A stretch of DNA of 64,000 nt, from assembly GCA_039586095.1 (NCBI GenBank), contig JBDHLB010000010.1, forward strand, positions 1 to 64,000. The letters are read 5' to 3'. The number at the start of each line of letters is the position of its first letter. Position 1 is the stretch's first letter. A program made the translations under genes and the position numbers. The DNA comes from JBDHBD01 sp039586095. GTDB lineage: Bacteria > Gemmatimonadota > Gemmatimonadetes > Palauibacterales > Palauibacteraceae. The notes beneath the pieces were generated by a model. The model made no database searches. It saw only the letters and a list, made by a program, of their open reading frames with translations, and had not been told where the DNA came from. Of the stretch, positions 34,706 through 42,621 are shown one piece after another.

Positions 34706-35278
34706 AGCCAGCCGGATCAGCTCCTCGGTCGAAACGTCGCGCCCGTCGAGCCCCGCCGTCGCCCGGGCGACGGCCTCCTGGCTCTCCACCGCACCGTAAC
34801 CGAGCGAGCGTAGCGCTTGCAGGGCCGCATGTGAAGTCGGTGTCGCGGCGGCGGCGATCTCCTCGGTCGCCAGGTCGTCTAGCTTGTCCGCCAGCTCCAG
34901 TGCGATCCGCTCCGCGGTCTTTCGCCCCACTCCGCTCACCGTCTGCAGCACGCTGTGGTCCTTGGTCCGGATGGCGCCGACGATGCGGGTGACGGGCAGA
35001 GATGAGAGCATCGCGAGCGCGAGCCGCGGTCCCACGCCGGACGCGTTCTGCAGCCGGCGAAACAGTTCCCGCTCGCCGGGGGTCTCGAAGCCGAACAGCT
35101 CCATGCCGTCGTCCCTCACGAGTAGCGAGGTGTGGAGCTCCACTTCTTCGCCCAGACCGGGAAGTCGCTCGAGCAACGGCGTAGGCACCTGCAGCTCGTA
35201 GCCGACGCCGCCTTCGGTGATCACCTCCACGCCGTCTGGCGCCTTGTGGGCCAACGTGCCCCGGACGCGTCGGATCAC
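34691..35278 (-). CDS. ruvA: Holliday junction DNA helicase subunit RuvA
   Basis: Tetrameric junction-binding partner of RuvB. 195 residues: N-terminal OB domain (VRGTLAHKAPDGVEVITEGGVGYEL), then helix-hairpin-helix pairs LQNASGVGPRLALAML and LQTVSGVGRKTAERIALEL. An acidic/Ala linker leads to a C-terminal RuvB-binding three-helix domain (HAALQALRSLGYGAVES). The GTG start overlaps the ruvC stop (GTGA). The 3' end runs into the 17-nt repeat array. Confidence 0.96.
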   Translation of the reverse strand: MIRRVRGTLAHKAPDGVEVITEGGVGYELQVPTPLLERLPGLGEEVELHTSLLVRDDGMELFGFETPGERELFRRLQNASGVGPRLALAMLSSLPVTRIVGAIRTKDHSVLQTVSGVGRKTAERIALELADKLDDLATEEIAAAATPTSHAALQALRSLGYGAVESQEAVARATAGLDGRDVSTEELIRLALQEV

Positions 35279-35799
35279 GGGTTTGTACCCTGGCGAGCCG
35301 AGGACCCGTGAGAGGATGGAGGCCGCGGAGCGTCTGCCTGAAGCATGTGACACAGGGCGATCGCACAACCGTCCGCGGCGTCGGCCGGGGTCGGCGGCGT
35401 CTCCAGACGTAAGTGCTGCTGGACCATCAGACCGACCTGCTGCTTCGTCGCTCGGCCGCTGCCCACGACGGTCTTTTTCACCTCGGCCGGCGGATACTCG
35501 AGCACGTCGAGCCCACGCAGCGCGCCGGCCAGCACGATGACCCCACGGGCGTGACCGAGCACCATCGACGTGCGGGCATTGTGTCCGGCGTACACACCCT
35601 CGACCGCCAGGCAGGAGGGCTCGAGCCTGTCGATGAGCTCGAGCAACGCTTCGTGGATCTCGAGCAGCCGGTGGGTAAGGTCCGTTTCCCGCCTGGGGCG
35701 GATCACGCCGCACTCCAGCAAGCGGGCCTCGCGGCCGCGCTTCTCGACCATCCCGTACCCGGTCGCCCGCGTACCCGGATCAATGCCCAGGACCCGCAC
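35275..35799 (-). CDS. ruvC: Crossover junction endodeoxyribonuclease RuvC
   Basis: Resolves Holliday junctions. 174 residues with the acidic catalytic set: Asp in MRVLGIDPGTRATGYG, Glu in CLAVEGVYAGHN, and a C-terminal Asp pair in ADAADGCAIALCH. The second GTG (35799) is chosen because GAGGCGG sits 8 nt upstream and the protein then starts in the usual way (MRVLGIDPG). The GTG at 35805 would add two residues. It follows the yebC terminator, so ruvC probably has its own promoter or depends on read-through. Confidence 0.95.
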   Translation of the reverse strand: MRVLGIDPGTRATGYGMVEKRGREARLLECGVIRPRRETDLTHRLLEIHEALLELIDRLEPSCLAVEGVYAGHNARTSMVLGHARGVIVLAGALRGLDVLEYPPAEVKKTVVGSGRATKQQVGLMVQQHLRLETPPTPADAADGCAIALCHMLQADAPRPPSSHGSSARQGTNP

Positions 35800-35817
35800 C
35801 GGCACCCGCCTCTTCTG

Positions 35818-35855
35818 AAAACGAGACGCGGGACGGATCGATCCCCGTCCCGCGT
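35818..35855 (-). terminator. Rho-independent terminator after yebC
   Basis: Minus-strand 11-bp stem (ACGCGGGACGG/CCGTCCCGCGT) with an 8-nt loop containing GATCGATC, followed by CTCGTTTTC. It lies 86 nt downstream of yebC and just before ruvC. Confidence 0.75.
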
Positions 35856-35940
35856 TCTTCCCGTGCGTCAGCCCCCCGTCTTTCGCCCTGCCGAACCGCT
35901 GCCGGAACGGGTGACCCGGTCGGCATCTCCGGGCGGGCGC

Positions 35941-36690
<750 letters not shown>

Positions 36691-36703
36691 TGAACGTTCC
36701 CCC

Positions 36704-38806
36704 TCAGGCGGTCGCCTCTTCGAGCTCCTTCGCTTCGGCGATCACCTTCTCCGTCACGTGCGGCGGGGCCGGCTCGTACCCGTGCGGGTTACGCCTGTGG
36801 AAGGCCTGCCCGCCCGTAAGCGAGCGAAGGACCGCCGAGTACTTATACAGCTCGGAGAGTGGGACAAGCGCCTTCACGATCTGACGGTTTCCCGCCGCCT
36901 CCATACCAAGGACCCTCCCCCGCCGCTGGTTCAGATCGCCCATGACCTCGCCCATGAATTGCTCGGGAGTCTCGACTTCGACCTCCATAATGGGCTCGAG
37001 CAGGATCAGGCCCGCGTCCCTCGCCACCTTCTGGAACGCCATCGACCCGGCCACCTGGAAGGCGAGATCGGAGCTGTCGACCGAATGGTGGGAGCCGTCG
37101 TACACCTCGGCCTGAAAGTCGACGACGGGATAGCCCGCGAGCACACCCTTCGCCGCCGCCTGCTGGATCCCCTTGCCGACGGCGGGGATGAACTTGTTCG
37201 GGATCACCCCACCCTTGATCGAGTCGACGAACTCGTAGCCCGAGGATCGCGGCAGAGGCCTGAGCCGCACCCAGCAGTCGCCGAACTGCCCGCGACCGCC
37301 GGTCTGCTTCTTGAACCGGCCCTGCCCCTCCGCCTGACGGGCGATCGTCTCCCGGTACGGGATGCGGGGCTCCTCGGTCTCGACATGCACGCCGTACTTC
37401 CGGGTGAGCTTCTCCAGACACACGGTGAGGTGCAGCTCGCCGAGACCGCGCGCGATCGTCTGGCCCAACTCCGGATCGAAGCCGGATTGGAAGGTCGGAT
37501 CCTCCTCGTGCAGTCTCGAGAGTCCGTTGGCGATCTTGTCTTCATCGCCCCGCGACTCGGCCTTCACGGCGAGCGAGATGTCGGGCTCGGGCCATTCGAT
37601 TCCGGGAAGCGTCAGCCGCGCTCCCTCCGCACAGAGCGTGTCGCCGGTGTGCGTGTCCCGCAGCTTGGCCACGGTTCCGATGTCGCCCGCGTGGAGTCTC
37701 TCCACCTCATGGCGCGTGGATCCGCTGGGGATCGAGACGTGGGCGATTCGCTCCGTCGTGGAGTGGATCGGGTTGAGCAACGACAGACCGTTCGTGACCG
37801 TGCCGCTGAACACGCGGAAGTAGCTCACGTCCCCCACGTGGGGCTCGGAGGTGGTCTTGAAGACCAGCGCCGTTGTCGGGGCGCCATCCTCGGCCACGAT
37901 CTCCATCGGATCACCACCGACCTTCTCGGCCAGCTGGCTCGGAGCGTCCACCGGCGAGGGCAGCAGCTCGACCATCTTGTTCATGACGGCGCGGACGCCA
38001 CGTCCCGTGTCGCCCGAGCCGCAGAAGACGGGATACACCTCGCCACGGCGCATCGCGGACGCGAGGGCGCTCAACGTACGCTCGCGGTCCAGCTCTTCGC
38101 CCTCCAGATACGCTTCCAGCAACTCGTCATCGGTGGACGCGATGGTGTCGATCAGCTCTTCCCTGTAGCGCTCGACCGTGGCCACCATGTCTTCCGGAAT
38201 GTCGGCGGTGTCGTAGTCGCCCTTGTCGGAGCCGCCGCGGTAGATGTGCGCCTTCTGGGAGAAAAGGTTCACGATGCCCTTGAAGTCGTGCCCCGCGCCG
38301 ATGGGCACCTCCACGGGGATCGCGGCCGGCGAGAGCGTCTCGCGGATGTTCTGGAACGTCTTCTCGAAATCGGCGTTCTCGCGGTCCATCATCGAGATGA
38401 AGACGATCCGCGGGAGGCTTCGTGCGTCGCACGCAGCCCAGGCTCGCTCCGTCCCCACCTGCACGCCGGACACGGCGTCTACGACGGCGACGCCGCCGTC
38501 GGCCACGCGGACGCCGCACATCACCTCCCCGAAAAAGTCCAGATAGCCCGGGGTGTCGATCAGGTTCAGCTTCGTCCCCATCCACTCGGCGTGCCCCACG
38601 GCGAGGTTGATGGAAATGCCGTGAGAGAGCTCTTCCTGCGTGAAGTCGGTGAGCGCGTTCCCGCGCTCGACGGAGCCTTTCCTGTTGGTCGTGCCCGCGA
38701 TGTAGCAGATCGCGTCGGTGAGCGTCGTCTTTCCGCTTCCACCGTGCCCGAACACGACGACGTTGCGGATATTCGGAGTTTCAAAAACCGAGGCGATTGA
38801 CGCCAT
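36704..38806 (-). CDS. EF-G2-like translation-factor GTPase
   Basis: 700 residues with the full EF-G domain order (GTPase, domain II, III, IV, V). G1 is GHGGSGKTTL rather than the GHIDAGKTT of canonical EF-G, G3 is DTPGYLDF, and G4 is SMMDREN where NKxD is expected (Asn to Ser, Lys to Met). Domain IV has GGVIPNKFIPAVGKGIQQA, and domain V has EPIMEVEVETPEQFMGEVMGDLNQRRG. This fits the EF-G-like paralog group that does not replace canonical translocase. Canonical fusA is not in the window. A candidate promoter with an inverted repeat lies about 115 nt upstream. Confidence 0.88.
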   Translation of the reverse strand: MASIASVFETPNIRNVVVFGHGGSGKTTLTDAICYIAGTTNRKGSVERGNALTDFTQEELSHGISINLAVGHAEWMGTKLNLIDTPGYLDFFGEVMCGVRVADGGVAVVDAVSGVQVGTERAWAACDARSLPRIVFISMMDRENADFEKTFQNIRETLSPAAIPVEVPIGAGHDFKGIVNLFSQKAHIYRGGSDKGDYDTADIPEDMVATVERYREELIDTIASTDDELLEAYLEGEELDRERTLSALASAMRRGEVYPVFCGSGDTGRGVRAVMNKMVELLPSPVDAPSQLAEKVGGDPMEIVAEDGAPTTALVFKTTSEPHVGDVSYFRVFSGTVTNGLSLLNPIHSTTERIAHVSIPSGSTRHEVERLHAGDIGTVAKLRDTHTGDTLCAEGARLTLPGIEWPEPDISLAVKAESRGDEDKIANGLSRLHEEDPTFQSGFDPELGQTIARGLGELHLTVCLEKLTRKYGVHVETEEPRIPYRETIARQAEGQGRFKKQTGGRGQFGDCWVRLRPLPRSSGYEFVDSIKGGVIPNKFIPAVGKGIQQAAAKGVLAGYPVVDFQAEVYDGSHHSVDSSDLAFQVAGSMAFQKVARDAGLILLEPIMEVEVETPEQFMGEVMGDLNQRRGRVLGMEAAGNRQIVKALVPLSELYKYSAVLRSLTGGQAFHRRNPHGYEPAPPHVTEKVIAEAKELEEATA

Positions 38807-38899
38807 TCGTCCTCCTTGGGGCCTGCGTGTTCACTCGCTCGAGACCTGCCCATGCATGCGCCGCCGAGGACTCGGCAGGCCGCGGTCTCGTCCCCGCCA

Positions 38900-38934
38900 G
38901 GTTCCCCCGTTCGGCGGCAGGGGAACCCATTCTA
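38900..38934 (-). promoter_or_regulatory. Candidate -10 element plus inverted repeat upstream of the EF-G2-like gene
   Basis: On the minus strand TAGAAT (5/6 match to -10; no good -35) is followed 2 nt later by GGTTCCCC, 12 nt, GGGGAACC, a perfect 8-bp inverted repeat. It could be an operator or a 5' mRNA hairpin. Confidence 0.35.
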
Positions 38935-39014
38935 GACAGCGACTCGTGGCAAAGAAAGGGCGTCGCAGCGCGGCGGCTTCCGGACCGACTTCAGCGGATC
39001 TTGCCGGTGGTCCG

Positions 39015-39920
39015 CTAGTGGAAGGTACGCTCCGGTCCTTCGCGGTATCGACGGCTCATGTCGTCCAGAAAGGCGCGCTCCTCGGTCGACAATGAGTCGA
39101 TCCCGTTCTCGCGGATCTTGTCCAGAATCTGATCGACCCGGTCCAACGAGTCCCCGGCGGTCCTGCCACCTCTGCGACGGCCCGAACGGGCCTTTGTCGA
39201 CGCGGCTCGCGGAGCCCGAACGACCTCCACGTCCGAACGCACTTCCGGCGTCGTCTCCTTCCAGATCAGGCGCGACACGTTGCGACCGAATTGGCCCCCG
39301 TACCGCAGGTACACGTACCCTGTGGCCAGCCCGCCGAGGTGCGCCCAGTGCGCGACGCCATCCCCGCTGCCCGAGATCGTCGCGAAGAGGGCGAAGAAGC
39401 CGAGAATTCCCACAAACCATTTGGCCCGTATGGGAAGGATCCCCCAGATGTAAATCGGCGCGTCCGGCCAGTTCATCGCGAAGGCCAACAACAGACCGAA
39501 CACGGCGCCGGAAGCGCCGATCATCAGGCTGGCCCCGATCACCGGATACAGAAGGAGCGAGAACAGGGCGCCCCCCAGACCCGCCACCAGATAGTACTTG
39601 GCGAAGAAGCGACCGCCCCACTTGCGTTCCAACGGCGGGCCGAAGAAGAACACGGCCAGCATGTTCATGAACAGGTGCCAGAAGCCACCGTGCAGGAACA
39701 TGTAGGTCACGGGCGACCAGGGATGAACGAGCAGGTCCGGCACGGCGAACCCCAGCGTCCGGACCGCCCAACCCGGGGGCAGCAGCCCCAAAGCCATGGC
39801 CAGGAAGATGGCCGTGTTGGCGATCAGGAGACGCTTCACCCACGGCGTCAGGGACAGGTCGATCCCGAAGCCACCGGGACCCGGAGAGGATGCGTACGTA
39901 ACGCGGCGTCGTTCAAACAT
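39015..39920 (-). CDS. Rhomboid-family intramembrane serine protease
   Basis: 301 residues, six hydrophobic helices between about 30 and 220. The catalytic serine is in MIGASGAVFG (GASG motif) and the histidine in HWAHLGGLATGY. The HGGFWHLFMNM motif of helix 2 is also present. It cleaves substrates within the inner membrane. A cytoplasmic C-terminal tail of about 80 residues carries a basic stretch (RSGRRRGGR), then a helical motif 'DRVDQILDKIRENGIDSLSTEERAFLD'. That tail motif is common in rhomboids of this type. The ATG at 39920 is the first good start. Confidence 0.94.
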   Translation of the reverse strand: MFERRRVTYASSPGPGGFGIDLSLTPWVKRLLIANTAIFLAMALGLLPPGWAVRTLGFAVPDLLVHPWSPVTYMFLHGGFWHLFMNMLAVFFFGPPLERKWGGRFFAKYYLVAGLGGALFSLLLYPVIGASLMIGASGAVFGLLLAFAMNWPDAPIYIWGILPIRAKWFVGILGFFALFATISGSGDGVAHWAHLGGLATGYVYLRYGGQFGRNVSRLIWKETTPEVRSDVEVVRAPRAASTKARSGRRRGGRTAGDSLDRVDQILDKIRENGIDSLSTEERAFLDDMSRRYREGPERTFH

Positions 39921-39979
39921 GGCTTCTGATAGAACCCTTCGCTGACCGCGTAGTTTCGAAGGCTCGGTCCCGCAACACT

Positions 39980-41086
39980 TCAGAGGTCGATGCGCGACCG
40001 AAGCGAGGCCTCCCGCTTGCCCCGTTCGATCGCCAGCTCGATGAGCCGGTCGATGAGATCGGAGTACTCGAGTCCCGTGGCGGCCCACAGCTTCGGATAC
40101 ATGCTGATCTTCGTGAAGCCCGGGATGGCGTTCAGCTCGTTGACGACAAGGGAGCCGTCGGGGCGAAGAAAGAAATCCACCCGGGCCATCCCCTCACAGC
40201 ACAGAACCTGGAACGTCCGAATCGCGAGGTCCCGGACCCGTTGAGTGACCGCATCCGGAAGGTCCGCCGGGATCACCAGTTCGGCGCCCTCCTCGTCCAG
40301 GTATTTCGCCTCGTACGAGTAGAATTCGTGTCGCGGTACGATCTCGCCCGGCACCGAAGCGATCGGATCGTCGTTGCCGAGCACGGAGCACTCGATCTCG
40401 CGCCCCTGGACAAACTCCTCGGCGATCACCTTGCGGTCGTAGGAGAAGGCATCCTCGAGCGCATCGGCGAACCGTTCGGCCGTATCGACTTTGTGGACGC
40501 CCACCGAGGATCCCATGTTCGCCGGCTTCACGAACAGCGTGCTGCCGAGCCGCTCGGCCAGCCGGTCGAACGACGGCGTCTCGGAAGGGTGGGGGCGCAG
40601 GGTCACGAAGTCGGCGATCGGGACACCCGCGTCGCGCAGAAGCCGCTTGGCCACCTCCTTGTCCATGCTCACCGCCGAGCCCAGTACACCGGACCCGACG
40701 AACGGGATTCCCGCGAGACGCAGGAGCCCCTGAACGGTACCGTCTTCGCCCATCGGACCGTGCAGCACGGGAAACACGACGTCGAGGGGCGCCTCTTTGC
40801 GCCGGTCAAACAGATGAACGAGATCGGCTTGCTCGCCGGGCACCAGTGCGACTCCACCGGCCGACTCGCCCAACCGGACCCGGCGCGGATCCCCTGCATC
40901 GAGGAGGAAGCGGGAGGAATCCGCCAGGTGCCAGCGGCCGGTTCGGTCGATGCCCAGCAGGACCACATCGTACTTCTCGCGGTCCATCGCCTCGATGACG
41001 TTGCGGGCGGATTGCAGCGACACCTCGTGCTCCGCCGACTGACCTCCGAACAACACGCCGACCCGGAGCCTGGGGTCAGGGCTCAT
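39980..41086 (-). CDS. ddl: D-alanine--D-alanine ligase
   Basis: ATP-grasp ligase making D-Ala-D-Ala for peptidoglycan. 368 residues (DdlA-length). Motifs: VGVLFGGQSAEHEVSLQSA, VLHGPMGEDGTVQGLL, VGSGVLGSAVSMDKEVAK, FVKPANMGSSVGV, EEFVQGREIECSVLG, and the metal/phosphate site MARVDFFLRPDGSLVVNELNAIPGFT. It lies 39 nt downstream of the cysteine/cystathionine synthase gene and may be co-transcribed with it. Confidence 0.97.
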   Translation of the reverse strand: MSPDPRLRVGVLFGGQSAEHEVSLQSARNVIEAMDREKYDVVLLGIDRTGRWHLADSSRFLLDAGDPRRVRLGESAGGVALVPGEQADLVHLFDRRKEAPLDVVFPVLHGPMGEDGTVQGLLRLAGIPFVGSGVLGSAVSMDKEVAKRLLRDAGVPIADFVTLRPHPSETPSFDRLAERLGSTLFVKPANMGSSVGVHKVDTAERFADALEDAFSYDRKVIAEEFVQGREIECSVLGNDDPIASVPGEIVPRHEFYSYEAKYLDEEGAELVIPADLPDAVTQRVRDLAIRTFQVLCCEGMARVDFFLRPDGSLVVNELNAIPGFTKISMYPKLWAATGLEYSDLIDRLIELAIERGKREASLRSRIDL

Positions 41087-41125
41087 TCTCGCCCCGCGGG
41101 CGCACGCTGCCAGCGACCGTTTCCC

Positions 41126-42181
41126 TTATAGTTCCGCATCTCGGGGGTCCAGCTCGAGTCGGCTCGCGTCGGCGTCTCCCCAGCTATCATCCCACAGGTC
41201 GTTCTCGCGCAACCAGGCCTCGTTGTAGACCTTGGACAGGTACCGCTCACCCGTGTCGCACAGGTTGCAGACGATGCAGGCGTCCGGGTCGTCGACCTCG
41301 TGGGCCAGGTCGACCGCCACCCGGACGATCAGCCCTGTCGACCCTCCGCTGAACAGCCCCTCCTCACGCGTGAGACGGCGGGCCATCGCGAAGGCGATGC
41401 GATCGGGCACGGTTCGAAATTCGTCGACCAGCGCGAAGTGTAGCGTAGAAGGGATCTTGTCGTTCCCGATGCCTTCGACCTTGTAGGGCTCGCCCTCGCT
41501 CAGCTCGCCCGTGCGATGATAGTCGGCGAACACGGAGCCTTCCGGGTCGCCGGCCACGATCTGCACGCTTGGATTCTGTTCCTTCAGGTAGCGCGCCACA
41601 CCGCTTATCGTGCCGCCTGTGCCGGCGGAGCTCACGAAGTGCGTGATCTTGCCCTCGGTCTGTTCCCAGATCTCCGGTCCCGTCGTCCGGTAGTGAGCCT
41701 CCGGGTTCACAGGGTTGAAGAACTGGTCCGCCAGCACGGCCCCGGGAGTCTCTTCCGCGATCCGCTTGGCGACGTTGCCATAGTAGTCGGGATGATCGGG
41801 GGGAACCGCGCTGGGGGTAATGACGACTTCGGCGCCGAACGCGCGCAGCAACCGCACCTTTTCCTCGCTCATCTTGTCGGGGATCGTGAAGATGCAGCGA
41901 TACCCCTTCACGGCGGCGGCCATCGCCAGCGCGACGCCGGTGTTCCCCGACGTGCCCTCGACGACCGTGCCCCCCGGTGCGAGCCTTCCATCGCGTTCCG
42001 CGCCTTCGATGATCGCCAGGCCGATCCGGTCCTTCAGCGAGCCACCCGGATTCATGGGCTCGGCTTTTGCCCACACGGGCGTGCGCGCGCCGTCCACCAC
42101 GCGCCGCAGCCGGATCAGCGGAGTGTGGCCGATCGCCTGAAGGATGTTCTCGTAGCGGCCGCCTGCCGAGGCGACGCTCAT
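41126..42181 (-). CDS. PLP-dependent cysteine synthase / cystathionine beta-synthase core
   Basis: 351-residue beta-family PLP enzyme. The Schiff-base lysine is Lys50 in NPGGSLKDRI, the substrate loop is EGTSGNTGVALA, the phosphate loop is SSAGTGGTISG, and the PLP-ring Ser lies in LFSGGSTG. The 'YYGNVAKRIAEE' and 'VEGIGNDKIPSTL' segments are closer to cystathionine beta-synthase than to CysK, but no regulatory CBS pair follows. Activity on O-acetylserine or on serine/homocysteine cannot be separated by eye. The ATG overlaps the TonB-domain lipoprotein stop (ATGA). Confidence 0.9.
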   Translation of the reverse strand: MSVASAGGRYENILQAIGHTPLIRLRRVVDGARTPVWAKAEPMNPGGSLKDRIGLAIIEGAERDGRLAPGGTVVEGTSGNTGVALAMAAAVKGYRCIFTIPDKMSEEKVRLLRAFGAEVVITPSAVPPDHPDYYGNVAKRIAEETPGAVLADQFFNPVNPEAHYRTTGPEIWEQTEGKITHFVSSAGTGGTISGVARYLKEQNPSVQIVAGDPEGSVFADYHRTGELSEGEPYKVEGIGNDKIPSTLHFALVDEFRTVPDRIAFAMARRLTREEGLFSGGSTGLIVRVAVDLAHEVDDPDACIVCNLCDTGERYLSKVYNEAWLRENDLWDDSWGDADASRLELDPRDAEL

Positions 42182-42621
42182 GGCTGCCTCCTCCTGCCGG
42201 GATCATACGGATACGTGCTCTCGGGCATCGGAAAACGGACGGGCAGGTATCCCCACACGGCGACCCGCTCCTCTCCCTGGCGTGCCGGACGATACCGCAG
42301 CTTGTAGGCGCCGGACACGGCCGCCGAGTCCAGGCTGGTATGACCGCTGGGCTGGACCACCATGACCGAGTCCACGGCTCCCGCCTGGGTAATGTGGATC
42401 TTGAGCATGGTCTCGCCTCCGATCCCCTCCTCCCACGCGTCCTTCGGATACTCGAACGGCAGCTCGCCCCGCTCCAGCTCCGGCATGTGGAACGGTCCCT
42501 TGGCACCGGCGATCTTGAGTCCGCCGAGACCCGGACGAACGGTGTCGGCGCAGCCCGCGCTCAGCGCGAGCAGCAGGACCAGAGGCATGGCGCGGGCCGC
42601 CACGACGATGGACCGTGTCAT
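42178..42621 (-). CDS. Lipoprotein with TonB C-terminal-like domain
   Basis: 147 residues. The signal peptide ends in lipobox LSAGC (Cys24). Residues about 60-130 match the TonB_C fold: PFEYPKDAWEEGIGGETMLKI, 'HITQAGAVDSVMVVQPSGHTSLDSAAVSGAYKLRYRPA' and a closing 'VAVWGYLPVRF'. It has no Pro-rich spacer and no inner-membrane anchor, so it is not a classical energy transducer. The role is unknown. It overlaps mutS and the cysteine synthase gene by 4 nt at either end. Confidence 0.83.
   Translation of the reverse strand: MTRSIVVAARAMPLVLLLALSAGCADTVRPGLGGLKIAGAKGPFHMPELERGELPFEYPKDAWEEGIGGETMLKIHITQAGAVDSVMVVQPSGHTSLDSAAVSGAYKLRYRPARQGEERVAVWGYLPVRFPMPESTYPYDPGRRRQP

Noticed and set aside
36758..38800. 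Plus-strand frame of 680 codons opposite the EF-G2-like gene
   Set aside because: Exact antisense of a conserved GTPase. Composition is His/Arg/Leu-rich with no domain.
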